DNA of 64,000 nt from Isoetes taiwanensis (taxonomy: Eukaryota; Streptophyta; Lycopodiopsida; Isoetales; Isoetaceae): NCBI GenBank assembly GCA_021234155.1, contig JAJEKV010000038.1, positions 13,955,559 to 14,019,558 on the forward strand. The letters run 5' to 3'. This document shows positions 34,440 through 46,287 of the stretch, one piece after another. Position numbers and translations under genes: made by a program. How positions within the stretch are numbered: position 1 is the stretch's first letter; each line of letters begins with the position of its first letter. The notes under the pieces were generated by a model. The model saw nothing but the letters and a program-made list of their open reading frames with translations. It had not been told where the DNA came from and did no database searches.

Positions 34440-35950
34440 GATTGGGGGCGCCTATGATTTTGAAATATGAAATACGAGTTCGCCTAAGTTTTTGCTAGAC
34501 TATGGAATCTCTATACGGCTTCATCTAAGGTTTTAGAATATAAAATACGAGGCCTCGAACCTCTACCAAAATAACTCAATGTCCTAATAAGATCAATTTG
34601 ACCAAGTGAGCTAACGTGATTATTTTTTATCTCAAATCTATGTTTTTTTTTATAACAACCCATTCAATTGTTTTAAGGATATGATCTATAGTTTTAGGAA
34701 TTGTCAGTTTCACATCCATATCAAATCCCCCTAGAATTCTCTGTTATTGTGCTACATATTCATCAATGTGTAGATCCTACTTGGTTGAATTTCAATAAAT
34801 TTATTTCTAGACTAGATAGATGAGCAACTTTGATTTAGAATCTAGAATCTATGTTATCATCTACCACGAATCCCTAGAAATAATTTTACGTTGTTTGAAT
34901 AGTAGACATTGCTAGGATGGAAAGAATGTCGACGTGTGAAACACGAGAGGCATTGTTGGCATGTATCCCCACAAATGTCTTCATGTGATGTGAAAAGAAG
35001 GCACATGCATTTTGCGCCATGTGATTGTCTCTAGCGGAGGAATGTCGATTGGAAAAGATAAAATGTTAGTAAAGCAATCCAAATATTAGGAAATAAAATT
35101 GTAAGTAAATGGTATTCCTAGGAATGAAACATTGGAGATCATTGCAAAATGCCTTGTAACTGGTCTTCACTACGAATAAAAATTTGTCAATATTTTCTAA
35201 TTATCACGTGTTCCTTAAATGTCTTTAGCCTCAGCATTTAGCTGTAGGCTTTAATCTCAGCCATCGATTTCAAGATGATATATCCAGTAGCATCTGTGGC
35301 CCAATCCGTTATGTCCATAACTGCTATGTCCATAACATCTCGTCTACGTGGTCTTTTTTTTTTCACCCCTCCGCTATAGACCGGATAGTCGTGGTCGAAT
35401 CCCTGCGTGAGGTTAGACATGCTCAAAAGCTGCCATAGCCAGGCCTCCAGGTAAGTTCTATAGGCTTATCACAAATCCAACTTTCAATACGGCTTATCAT
35501 GAATCGAGTTCTAGATAAATTAGATTGGAGCTACTCAAAGCCCTCTTTGATCTGATGTAGCATCTCTTTTTTTTAAAACATGGTTTCTAATAGCTGGAGC
35601 TTTGTAGTAAGCAACCACCGCAACTAAAGCTTCTAACACCAGGATTTGACAAAGATGAAATGCAACAAGCTAGTTTACTGCCCAAATCTAAATCTACGTT
35701 GAAAGTTAAAGAAAGAAAGATGTCCCAGAGGAATGATTATGAGCTCCTCTGCTCTATTTAAATCTGCCTTCCCTGCTCGTTGCTGCAACAGATGCTCTGT
35801 TTTGAAAACAGATGAAAATAGAGCCTTACATTTGGTTCGTTATTCTTGATCAAAGCATATAAAGTTGTGCTAGAATTGCAGTGCGGGCTACCAAGCTTGG
35901 CTATGGCGGCTCTGCCAAATGCTTCGGCCAAGGACATTAAGGCTAATATC
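34440..35950. other. No gene recognised
   Basis: AT-rich sequence with short frames only. No promoter, RNA gene or element ends identified. Confidence 0.5.
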
Positions 35951-35954
35951 GTCC

Positions 35955-36125
35955 TCTGATGAGGCGTTATGGCCCATCCAAAAAATGGCCTTGGTGACCA
36001 TGTGGCCATGGCCACCTTGGCCTTTTCTACTGGGCCATGACGCCTCAATCAAAAGCGATATGGCCTTGGCATCTCCTAGCCACATGGCCACCTCGGCCAT
36101 TTCTCCTGGATAATGCCTCATCGGA
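35955..36125. repeat. Nested inverted repeats built on TGAGGCGTTATGGCC
   Basis: The left arm CTGATGAGGCGTTATGGCCC pairs with both GGGCCATGACGCCTCAATCA near 36033 and the degenerate GGATAATGCCTCATCGG near 36108. Several TGGCC-rich short repeats lie between. It is consistent with a small fold-back element. Confidence 0.6.
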
Positions 36126-36208
36126 GCAAGTTATCTAGCCCATCACAACCTCCGTCCCTCTTAACCTCCGTCCCTCTTTATAAAGACACACTAGTACTAT
36201 ATGTTGCT

Positions 36209-36316
36209 TCCTTCATGTATGTCTTGCATTGACAAATAACAAATCATGTACACGATGCAATATCCTTCATGTATGTCTTGCATTGACCAATAACAAATCA
36301 TGTACACGATGCAATA
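36209..36316. repeat. 54 bp tandem duplication
   Basis: TCCTTCATGTATGTCTTGCA starts units at 36209 and 36263. The units are almost identical, so the duplication is recent. Confidence 0.9.
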
Positions 36317-36904
36317 CGTGGCAAAACATACATTGCCATCAAAAGCCAGAACAACAAGATGCCAAACGTGGAATTATGGAGAAGCTTGTGGAGCTTATAT
36401 TGTCATCACATACTGAAACATGCTACTTGGTATTCTTGTGGATAATGCTTGCTCCGATCTCAAAGCACCTACTTAATAAGGTATGTCTTGATTTTTCTTG
36501 TGGACGAGCTAATTCTATGTTATCATGAAGCAATCTATATTGACATAAGAGTTACTAAGCGTGGCAAGTTTCAAAAGACCAACTCTAAAGTACAAAAGCG
36601 ATAACAATTTCATGTATAACAAAAAAATTGGATTATAAGCATCACAACTGCAACACAAGTATTGTTGTTTCTAAAAGGCAAAATGTGGGCATATGAAAAA
36701 ACTAACTGTGAAGGAGGCTATTTTGGAGGCGAATCGGGGGGGAGCTTGTGGAGCTTATCTGGGTTGCGGGCATACTCCTTGCCGCGTTGTTCATCAAGGA
36801 CGATGAACTTGGGGTGGGACTCGCTAGCTCTGGTTCCGTCTCGATCGTGGGTCAATTTGTCGACGACGTGGCCCTCCCGATGGGCCACCCGAGATTGCCA
36901 CTCT

Positions 36905-37203
36905 ACGTAAAAACAGTTTAGGTTGAATTCTGCCCCCGCGTCCAATAACGCCACGCCACGTGGCGAACATTCAAACCCTGAATGTTGACAATGTTTTTAG
37001 GTTTCTTTCTGCCGCGTTCTCAGCTTCTTCTCCAGCGTTCTCAGCTTCTTCTCCGGCTGATTTTACCTCATGATCAGAGCTCTACCCAGCCGATTCTGAA
37101 GATTTACCCACCGATTTTGAAGATTTACTTGTTTTCTCAAGATTTTACTTCACATTTCAAGGATTTTACAGCCGCAGAATTCAACCTAAACTGTTTCCAC
37201 GTT
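36905..37203. repeat. Inverted repeat of about 28 bp, 300 bp element
   Basis: ACGTAAAAACAGTTTAGGTT (left) and its near-complement ending CTAAACTGTTTCCACGT (right) bracket a GC-variable interior. The 22-base core is exact on both sides. No clear target duplication. Confidence 0.6.
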
Positions 37204-37237
37204 ATAAAAATGTTGCTTTAGGCAACATTCTTATATA

Positions 37238-37350
37238 CAACATGGAAACTGGGACGCTGATTCCGCCTCCGGAGTGGAAAGCGGCATGATGATTCCGCTC
37301 AGCAGGTAAGGAGCAGGTAAATTTGAAGCTGCGACCCAGTTACCATGTTG
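37238..37350. repeat. 113 bp inverted repeat, 20 bp ends
   Basis: CAACATGGAAACTGGGACGC at 37238 pairs with GCGACCCAGTTACCATGTTG at 37331 with two mismatches. The motif GGAACTGGGTCGCTGATTCC recurs just downstream at about 37360, so the block may have been partly duplicated. Confidence 0.65.
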
Positions 37351-37870
37351 TGGCGGCCTGGAACTGGGTCGCTGATTCCAGGACCCGCTCCCGGCTCCCG
37401 CCGGTCGCGGGACTCTCTGGAATCCGCTTCCCAGATTCCATGCCGCCATACATGGTCCCCCACCTTCAACTCCTCTCCGCCCTTCTCCGCCATACCCTAT
37501 CTCTTCAAACACTAAACGTCATTCCATTTTCTGTCTGCATGTAAATACGACCCCGCGATCCTTACCTGTTCCTTGCTCTGCCCGCCACGTGTCTGTCCAT
37601 GCTAACCAGCCACATGCAAACAGATAGCGTCCCCAGCTTGCAGCCGTGGTCAAACCCATAGTTTGTTCCTATATGCAATCATCTACCCTAGCTTTCGAGA
37701 CATAGGCCTACATTCCTTAACGCCCTGGTTCTCAGGTTTACAGGCTGAGATCCAATCTCAGCCGTTGATTACAGTGATGTTATCTGCTAGTAACAGCTTC
37801 ACCTGCAGACATTTTATGTTGTTTCTCATAACATCCTAGAGTGTTAAGCATGAAATCCTCATAACACCCT

Positions 37871-37922
37871 AGGATAATATCAAGAACAGCGTTTATAGGA
37901 TAATATCAAGAACAGCGTTTAT
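37871..37922. repeat. 26 bp perfect tandem duplication
   Basis: AGGATAATATCAAGAACAGC starts both units (37871, 37897). Confidence 0.9.
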
Positions 37923-37964
37923 CTCTTGGGCAGGCCCGAGCTAATCCAGAGTTTGCTAAAAATC

Positions 37965-38095
37965 CCTTGTTACTAAGATCTGCAGGGCCCCTGCTCCTAA
38001 GATCTGCTCCTAGTAAAAATCCTAAGTCTTCCCCTGTTACTAAGATCTGCAGGGCCCCTGCTCCTAAGATCCGGCCCCCTGCTCCTAAGATCCAT
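37965..38095. repeat. Short direct repeats upstream of the CP12 copy
   Basis: ACTAAGATCTGCAGGGCCCC occurs twice (about 37973 and 38039), and CCTGCTCCTAAGATC three times. Confidence 0.75.
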
Positions 38096-38116
38096 CTACC
38101 GGAGTACGCCATAGCC

Positions 38117-38370
38117 ATGGCTTCTGTAGTAGCATTATCAGGTCCTCTGAGCTCCGTAAAGCAGCCTTGTTTGCAGATTTCTCAGTACTCTTGCCAAAAT
38201 CCAAGAATGGCGCCTCCAAGATTGGGATTTATCCGGAACCCAGCGGCTTGGAAAAACAGGTAGAAAGTGCCATTGAAAGCGCTAAAGAAACTTGTGCAGA
38301 AAATGCAGAGTCCGGCGAATGTGCAGCTGCTTGGGATGAGGTCGAGAAGCTTCCGGCACCTCTGCCCTAG
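38117..38370 (+). pseudogene. CP12 (GAPDH/PRK linker) fragment, frameshifted and truncated
   Basis: An ATG at 38117 opens a plastid-transit-like sequence (MASVVALSGPLSSVKQPC) in one frame. From about 38240 the next frame carries the CP12 core: VESAIESAKETCAENAESGE then CAAAWDEVE (family: V..SI..A.E.C...P.SGECAAAWDEVEELSAAASHARD). CP12 is an intrinsically disordered plastid protein that links GAPDH and phosphoribulokinase in the dark through two Cys pairs. Only the N-terminal pair is present here. After DEVEKL the sequence departs and stops, so the C-terminal GAPDH-binding part is absent. The frame switch fits a length change in the A5 run near 38252. A fold-back palindrome starts 43 bp after the stop and may have replaced the 3' end. 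Confidence 0.75.
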
Positions 38371-38412
38371 ATCCGGCCCTGGAGCAAACCCGCGAACCAG
38401 GGCGTTAAGGGC

Positions 38413-38556
38413 GATAACGTCTTGGCCCTCGGACGTTACCAAAAAAAAATTCTCGGGCCAGTGAAAATGCCTCGGGCGTGCGCAGCGCACGCCCTCGACA
38501 TTTTCACTGGCCCTCAAATTTTTTTTTAGGTAACGTCCTTGGGCCAGGACGTTATC
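38413..38556. repeat. 144 bp near-perfect palindrome (fold-back element)
   Basis: Arms of about 72 bp start GATAACGTC and end GACGTTATC, meeting at GGCGTGCGC-A-GCGCACGCC. Both arms contain GGACGTTACC, a nine-base A (or T) run and GGGCCAGTGAAAATG. Only about a dozen mismatches or indels separate them. There is no coding capacity. Confidence 0.9.
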
Positions 38557-38821
38557 TACACCATGGCCAGATTACGAGGATTTTCTTAATGGGTTGGGGC
38601 TTGAAGGATTTTTTTATTTTATTTTGGCACGTCATCCATCCTTTCTCAGTCCCCCTACTACTAGGGCAGGTTAGCTTGGCAAAGCCTTTTACTATCCCAA
38701 AACAACAAAGGGCATTGCCACATCTCCACCATCGCCACTACTAGATAACCTCTAGCGGAAGATTGTTATTCCCATAACACGCTTTGGTCTCTAAAAATGA
38801 GAAGTCATCTTCAAGAAAGGC

Positions 38822-39190
38822 TCAAATATAAACATACTTAGACTTCAGCTTTATACGAGTTTGAGGTCTAAGGGCCTTCATGCGAACATAGCCAATATGT
38901 CGTAGGGCTAGGAAGGTACCAGGAGGTGCTTGGATGACAACCTTTATAGAAAGATGTACAACCTTTATAGAAAGATGTAGTTATGATGGAATGGAGGTAG
39001 ACGTGTATGCTTCAAATGTAAACATACTATCTTAGACTTGAGCTTTATAAGAGTTTGAGGCCTAAGCGCCTTCATGGGAACATAGCCAATATGCGGTAGG
39101 GCTAGGAAGGTACCATGGATGGATGACAACCTTTATAAAAAGATGTAGTTATGATGGATTGGAGGTAGACGTGTATGCTTCAAAAGTGTT
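38822..39190. repeat. 190 bp tandem duplication
   Basis: Units start at 38822 and 39012 (TCAAATxTAAACATACT). Both contain 'gaacatagccaatatg', 'gtagggctaggaaggtacca' and 'gaggtagacgtgtatgcttc'. Within unit 1 a further 21 bp piece (ACAACCTTTATAGAAAGATG) is doubled. Confidence 0.9.
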
Positions 39191-39306
39191 TAAGAAGAAG
39201 GACCTTTTACATTATGTAAAAGCTGCCTACTCTAGTTTCAGCTTGATTTGCTAATCATATCTCGCCACCATATCATTCAACCATTCAACTGGATACCAAC
39301 CATTCA

Positions 39307-39382
39307 ACTATATCTGCCAAGTTCTTTTAATATATTGATGCCACAGTTCTTCAAAAAAAAAAAAAAAACTATATCTGCCAAG
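39307..39382 (+). mobile_element. 46 bp retroposon between 15 bp target-site duplications
   Basis: ACTATATCTGCCAAG occurs at 39307-39321 and 39368-39382. The 46 bp between ends in a run of about 16 A. Perfect duplications plus a 3' A tail are the mark of LINE-mediated insertion. The inserted sequence is too short to classify. Confidence 0.8.
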
Positions 39383-40870
39383 CATGGCTTGCCATGTGTC
39401 ACATTTTCATTCCAATAATGTTATAAAAAATTGAAGTCATTGGCGACGAGCAGTTTTACTGCATATTCTTGATTCAATTCAAAATTTCCAGCATTTTTGC
39501 CTAACATTCTAGCCTTTTAATCTGACATTCCATTGTTTTAACCCCCCTGAATTGGTGTTAAACCTCTTTTCACGATGCACGAATGACAGGCCGGTCCAAA
39601 TTCTGGGGTGTCAGCAATGCCTCCGCGCTACAGTGCGTCGGCAATGCTTCCACTCTGACTAAAATTTAGACCGGGGTATCATTCATATATACCAAAGACC
39701 AACTAGTCTATGAGACACACACACCACATCGGCGTTGCTCTATGGACCCTATTCTCATTTAACCCTCTACAGAGATGACAAAAGATAGAGCATAGACACA
39801 TGGAAGAGGAGTTTGTCCTTGCTTTTCCTTGTCTTCCCGAATGTTAAAACCCCATCTAATCTAACTATGCATTTAATGCACACGTTATAATATATTGCTA
39901 AATGAATGTGGGATGTTCTCCTTGGAGGTGGAACCCTTGTATAAAATATTGTAATTATGCAAGATGCTATTTGAATATCTAGCACAAGCCATATTCACTG
40001 GCAACTACTAATCAGTACATCTAGAGTGCACCCAGTATTTGTTTCGTTGTTTCAATTTCTTTTTGCACGCATTTCTTAATGGTTTTGGCCTTATGTATTT
40101 TGTGTTTCGTATGTATTATTTTATATCTATGTAATTGCATGCATGCATCGAGCAAATGATTTTTGGGATAAAAGAAAAGAAGAGAAGCCCTTTGATAGAA
40201 GACGGTCAAATCTTGGAAGCTGTGAATCTTCTTCAAGAAACTTCTTCTGCAGGGTCGAACTTTCTCTGCCAAATATTCTTCTTTTCCAAAATGTCCCGGG
40301 TCTTCTCTCTGGCGTTTGTTCTTTACGAGTGATTTAGGATTTCTTCAAAAAAAAAAAAAATGGTATGCAATTTTCTCTGCTAGTGTCTATTTTGGAGGGT
40401 CCATGATCTGCCAAAATTTACATCGTTGCATTAACGCTATGAATCTTTTGTATCTGCTCTCTGCAGATTGCAACATTCTTTGCTCGGGGTCACTATTACA
40501 ACTATTACTACTAGGATAAAAAAACCCCTGCATCGAAAGGTTTTCAAGGGAAGAACCTTTTGCAGTAATGATAATACTACACAAGTAGGAAGAAAAAATA
40601 AGTAGGCCATGATGACTATTGAGGGCACAGTAATTGAAGACGCTCATCAAGAACCTCAAGTATATATAGTGCCAAGTCATGCACAGATGGGGCTCTGAGA
40701 AGTTGTGGGAGCGTGGAATGGAATGCTAAAGTCAAATAATGATTTTAAAAGCAGGACATCTTAGCATAGTATGGCTTTCATCTTCAATAACTTGTAATTG
40801 GCAACATGCACATAATCTCGCTTCTCGTGGCAATTGCGGCTGCTACCATCTACCTGTCTCGATCCATAAC

Positions 40871-41425
40871 TTATAGAACCCTGTGCAGATTGATGTAATA
40901 GCTACAAGCTTTTTCTAAGGAAGCACGCAAATAAGCTTGTGGTCCTGGTGCCAAAGTGGGATTTATATGTGCATGATAATGACCAGATTTAACTTGGGCT
41001 AAGGTAATCGCTTCCCACGTCTTCTGAGAAAAATGACCATAGAGATGTTGTTGCAAAAGCTCAGGATTAGAACTTGCAAGTATCATGTAGTGTTCTGGTT
41101 GCATAGACTAATGGGCAAACCATGCATTACAATTCTCTTTTCAACATTTCTTCAATCGCTAGGGAGATTCAGCCATGGCAAGCACGAGAAGAGGGTACTT
41201 ATCATGGTCCATGGGAGAAACCAGACTTATAGTTCTATGTTTGGTATGTGGAAATTCATTAAGAGGAGCTTTACCATTTGCTAAAGAACAATCATAGACC
41301 ATATTAACTCTGCTCACATTTGAGAGTTGGAAATCATCTTTGGACAGTTTTTGTAATAAACATTGGGTCATTTGCAAGATCATCAAACGTGTGGGTAGGC
41401 GTGCTAGACGGTACAAAACATTCAA
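40871..41425 (-). pseudogene. Single-frame coding remnant with three stops, unrecognised
   Basis: One minus-strand frame covers about 185 codons with only three stops, all clustered at 41.1-41.16 kb. It has normal protein character on both sides: KLSKDDFQLSNVSRVNMVYD and SLVSPMDHDKYPLLVLAMAE before the stops, QPEHYMILASSNPELLQQHL and KTWEAITLAQVKSGHYHAHI after them. I do not recognise the family. No A tail or terminal repeats adjoin it. It could be an old gene or transposon exon. Confidence 0.35.
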
Positions 41426-42539
41426 ACATCTAGATGTTTATACCCGCAAACATGTTCAGCAAATGTCTTTATTTACTCTGATTGTTTCAAAGGATTATTA
41501 AATCAGGTTTCTGCTTTAGAGAATATCAAACGCAACAAATTCGCAAACCTTATCTTGAACTTGGAAACCTAACTCCCAAACATTCTTCCTAGATGTGCTA
41601 TAACTCTGTACATGCAAGAAGCTATTTTAAAGAAGAAGAGGCAATACTCCAACAATGTACAGTTTTGAAACCCAAAATTTTGCTAGTCCTACCCTGCAAT
41701 ATATTTCCCCCCAGCATAATACTTGTCAATTTAATCACAAGGATTCTAGATCCATGTATAGCCAAGTATCCTATTGTTATTTCTACTTTCTTCATTGATT
41801 TTCATGTAGAACTTTATGAATTAGGACTAGATGAAACAGATTCAATGAAAGTAAAGCTTGTTGTCTCATACAGATCTTCCATCATTCCATCCACATACCT
41901 TGTAATAGGTACGTGCAAGAGAAGATAACATTGGTCCATAGTGTGCTAGAAAATCTACTCTTTTGCTTTCCCACAGTTAGCCTGCAGCATCAACAAACAT
42001 TGTACACTCATTTTTTCTAGTATAATACTTACCAAGTACTATGTTGCCTTCTTCTGCTACTGATCCTGAGCCAACCAACAAAGTAGATCAGAACTTGCAA
42101 GAGGTGCATAATTGATGCAACATTGTCTTTAATAGAATAAGGCCACATGCATTCGTAATTTGGATGAGAAAGAAATGAGAAATGCCAGAAAACTGCTTAG
42201 GGCATATAAAGCAAGATACATGGCATTTGCTATCAGACAACTATTACTCCATCAAAACACACCCATCAAAGAAATCCTTAGATACCGAGTACATGCATGT
42301 TGAAATTATAGCACTGGAGGATTGAATGAACCCCCGGGCTAAGAAGCAAGTGCACCAATGATGCCCTAAAAGGAAGGTCATCAGAAGCTTGACTACTCTG
42401 CCTGACGACCTTGTTTTAATAAGGTCTAGCCAACTAATCATCATGAGAAAATGTTCCATATCTGTTCTGAAGCTCATCTCCTTGAGGGACCTTAACTGCC
42501 TTCATAAGATAATTGACATTCATATATAATAACCCAATT

Positions 42540-44569
42540 GCCATCTTTAATCGTATACTTTCTTGCAGCTGGCTTGGTAGATTGCTCTAGATGCCTGTCC
42601 AACACCCTCGTATGCCCCAGCTCAGACTGGACTATGAGTGTGCTCATACTTTACTCCCAGATGCTTATGGAGGACCTGGCAAGCATCTCACAGTGCTCAA
42701 CGCTGGAGCAGCAGGCAGGGAGGCTCATTGACGTCCTCGGGGCTGCTGCAGAGAGATGTTTTGGAGAAGCCGCCCCTGGCAAACCTCGAGAACTACGACT
42801 TCTCCATGTAAGTAGTGGTTCAATGCCGAGTGCAAAGAATGCAAACGCTGCCTCCGCCAAGTCACAGATCCTGCTATATGCTCGGATGCAGTCAAGCAAT
42901 ACCGCACTTTCCTTAAGGCTAGAAATGCCAGGTATATTGCGGCCCATCAACATGAAATGTTCTTCCTCCTGGAACGTCATCCCAGGACCTTCTGGCAAAG
43001 AGTGCTCAGGAGGCCAGTGCCGCCCATAGGAAACATCACTCTAGACCAGTGGGGGCAATATCTACAGCAGCTCTACAACCTCCCCAGTAGGGCCCAGTGC
43101 TGGAAATCACGGAGGTAGCGCAGGGACTGCAATGTCTAGCCAATGGAAAAGCACCAGACCTTGACGGCATGCAGGCGGAGTTGCTCAAGTGGGCAGGACC
43201 ATCCATGGCACTGGTACTTACCGAATGTTCAACAAGGCATTGCGGGAAGGTTTTCCCCTGCAATGGACCACTAGTAGGGTTGTCCCAATCTACAAGGCAG
43301 GATTTCTGCACTGCCCAGCCAATTACCGGACCATCATGATCAGCTCATTGTTTGTAAAGCTCTTTGTCGGGATCCTCGAGCGGCAATTGACAGGATGGGC
43401 AGAGGCAGCAGAAGTGCGGGCATTCATGCAAGTAGGATTCAGGCCGAGACACTCAATCATAGATTATATCTTCACGCTACAGACTCTGCTTGAGAACAGT
43501 AGGAACCGTCGGCAAGAACTGTATTGCTGCTTCGTAGACTTCGCTAAGGCTTTTGACACTGTGCCTCGAAAAATGTTGTGGACAAGATTGCAGCAGCTAG
43601 ACGTCCCTGCCGAACTGTAGAAGGCGGTGTACATGTTATATGAGACATGCATAGGCTGGCTGCAACTGGCGGGCCAACCATTCGAGAGTAGTATCGGGGT
43701 CCGCCAGGGATGCCCTCTCTCTCCCACACTATTTGGCCTGTATATTGATCAGCTGGAGAGATGGCTCGCTGATAATGGAGGCACTGGGGCTGAACTACTA
43801 CACCAGATCACCAAGCAGCTGATCTATATGATGATGTGGATCTCCTAGCACACACTTAGGCAGACATGCAATGCCATCTCGATGCCCTGGACACACTTTG
43901 CCAAGTGGCTGACATGCGCGTCAACTTAGCCAAGACCAAGGTAGTTCTCATATCGTCTGCACGCCAGCCAAGGGCCCCAATCCTCGCTTATCGTGGCCAA
44001 AATGTTGAGGTGCGTCCGCTTACAAATAGTTGGTGGTGGAGTTCCCGTCGGCCATGAACTGGGACAATTCCATCAGGCTGCGAGCCGCAGCAGGTTGGAA
44101 GGCACTCTATGCAATGCAGAACAATAGCCGCAAGGCAGAGCTGTATGATTGGGCCCACCAATCGCACCTATTCAAGGTGCTAGTAGAACCTGTGCTTTTG
44201 TATGGGGTTGAGGTCTGGGGTCCGGTGATTTCCCTCGCCACTTGGAATGACTTGGAGCAGGTACAGAAAGCTTTCTTGGCACGGGCTCTGGGGGTGAAGT
44301 CCACAGTCCCATACCAGATACTGTTGCAGGAAACAGGTTCCTTGCCTCTTAAAAAGGGGGCCCTTGACAGACACGTCGTCTACTTCCAGAAGGTGGTCAG
44401 CATGGACGATACTCATCTTCCTAACCTCTCTTACACTGTGGCAATGTGGCCTCAATGCCTAAAAGTCTGCTGGCGGGAAAAGAGAGCTCAGTGGCTGGCC
44501 AGATGGAATGTGCAGGAGCACAGGTGCATCCGAATGCAAATGGAGCCACGGTCTCAGACAGTACCTTGA
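42540..44569 (+). pseudogene. LINE ORF2 reverse transcriptase region, multiple frameshifts
   Basis: The linker reads WFNAECKECKRCLRQ (about 42.83 kb), then AVKQYRTFLKARNARYIAAH and the HPRTFWQRVLRR segment typical of LINEs before RT. RT motifs in order: NGKAPDLDG (43.15 kb), YRTIMISSLFVKLFVGILER (43.33 kb), GFRPRHS, FVDFAKAFDTV (43.53 kb; catalytic Asp), GVRQGCPLSPTLFGLYID (43.70 kb) and the DDVDLL box near 43.83 kb. A base is missing just before the catalytic Asp pair, so that box is out of frame with what precedes it. VLLYGVEVWGPV (44.20 kb) belongs to the post-RT region. Stops and frame changes show it is dead. Confidence 0.85.
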
Positions 44570-44628
44570 CACATGCTTCCTCAGCAAGCTATGGGATGCT
44601 ATGGCACATTATCAATGCCACATAAATC

Positions 44629-46287
44629 TATAGTTACCAAATATGGATACGAAATATGATACGGCAGGCCAAAAAAGAAAACAACTACGAAATACGAAAT
44701 ACGGATACGAAAAATATGGCAAAGTACTCAAAACGAACAGAACTGTGCTTCTAAGAATGAACAACATATTTTGTACGTGAGATTCTATAGATTAGGCTTT
44801 AAAACATATAGAAATGTTCAAATAAAACACAAGTTTAAGTTATATGAAAATATCATAGAATATAGTTTTTAGACGTAAAGAAAACATGTAGGAAACTTGT
44901 AGAACTAATGGAGTGTGTAAGGATTTGTTCCTGAATCTCGATAAGGCACACCTGGATGAGTACAAGCATTCACAAATCCATATTTAAATAATAATCCAAT
45001 TTAATCCATGTTAAGGTTTCTTCTTTATTCTATTTTCCTCAAATTATAATGCTATCATTGGGACTGAAACTACATTAAGTTCTAGAGGAAGAACATTTCA
45101 GAATATAAAGGTATTCTAGACATGCAAACCTGAAGGTCAGAAGACAGAGGATGCAATTGGAAGTTGCATTTAGAAGCAGAATTGAAGGAAAACTTTTGAA
45201 TAGGGCTCCCTGTCATAGTGAAGGAAAATAAAGATCAAAATGCAAGAAGGTATGGAAAATGTGAAGGAGGAAATCAAGGCATTGCACAAAACTTCAGGTG
45301 TGCCAGAAAGGATACAAGACTGCCATGAACAAGGGCAAAGGCCAAAGCCGAGAGCTTCAACCACAGGTACTCTTTGGATATCACGGGCTTCCATTGAAGA
45401 CATCCACCTTGCAAAATTTAGGATTGTAAATGGAGCAGAAGTAGGCATTTTCGGGGTCTTTGATGGCCATGGTGGAAAAACTGTGGCCTCTTATTTGCAG
45501 CACCGTTTGTTTGAGTCAGATCCTGCTGTGGGTGCTACTAGAGACGGCTATTTGCTTACAGGTGAGAAACTTCTTGATAACCTTCATTTGAATCCTGCAG
45601 CTGGTAGCACTGTTGTAACAAAACTGATTGAATCTGCAGGTTTAAAAGCTCGACTTTTACTGGCTAATGTAAAATGAGAAGCATCTAGAAGAGAAGTGGG
45701 CATAGATGTCAAGGGAAAGAGATAAACATCAAGGGAAAGAGATAAACAGCAGACGAACTTGCCTCCATCTACCCTTTCCACGCAACATAATTGAAGGCTG
45801 AAGTACTTAAGAAGGAAGTACAGACAGATAAGACTGGGACGAATCATTCTTTACATGATTCAAAAGAAAAAACTGAGAAGTTGTGACAATTAAAAATTCT
45901 TAGAACTGTAAAAAGGACCTCTTTTATTCTGAGTATTCTCTGATATGCGCAAATCTGACCTCTCAGGGCTCAAATCTGACCTCTCAGCACTGGAAATCAG
46001 TGGCACTATCAGCCGCACTGGAAATCTGACGCCGCAATCGCTCCATGGCATGGTTCTTCGGTCTATACAGGGGATGAACACGAACCACGGTGTTCTATAT
46101 ATTGGTCAGGTGATTTAAGCAAAAAACGGCATTAAAAAACGGTTGATATGGCGTAGTTAAAAAAAAACATCGGCGTACTTGGCTTCCATTTTTTGCAAGG
46201 CACCGTTGTCCGTATTTTATACGGCTTTTTTTCAAAATCCATATTTTCCATATTATACGTAAAATACAGCCGTTTTTGGTAACTATG
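44629..46287. mobile_element. Pack-type hAT-like transposon carrying a phosphatase fragment
   Basis: The ends are inverted: TATAGTTACCAAA at the left and TTTGGTAACTATG at the right, with AT/TACG-rich subterminal blocks. The exact 8 bp sequence CATAAATC flanks both sides (44621-44628 and 46288-46295). Eight-base duplications are characteristic of hAT elements. Removing the element and one flank restores the LINE frame, which confirms the borders. There is no transposase inside. Instead the interior contains part of a PP2C gene, so it is a gene-capturing (Pack-type) element. Confidence 0.8.
45240..45677 (+). pseudogene. Protein phosphatase 2C fragment captured in a transposon
   Basis: This 145-codon frame includes SIEDIHLAKFRIVNGAEVGI and FGVFDGHGGKTVASYLQHRL, the PP2C motifs around the first metal-binding Asp (DGHGG), then AGSTVVTKLIE and LLLANVK, where functional enzymes continue with ANVGDSRAV. 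The frame stops exactly there, so the DGxxD/DN metal sites of the C-terminal half are missing and the fragment cannot be an active Mg/Mn phosphatase. No introns interrupt the frame, so the captured piece may be exonic or derived from spliced sequence. The ORF start (ATG at 45240) is lysine/glutamate-rich and not obviously PP2C. It lies wholly inside the hAT-like element. Confidence 0.8.
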
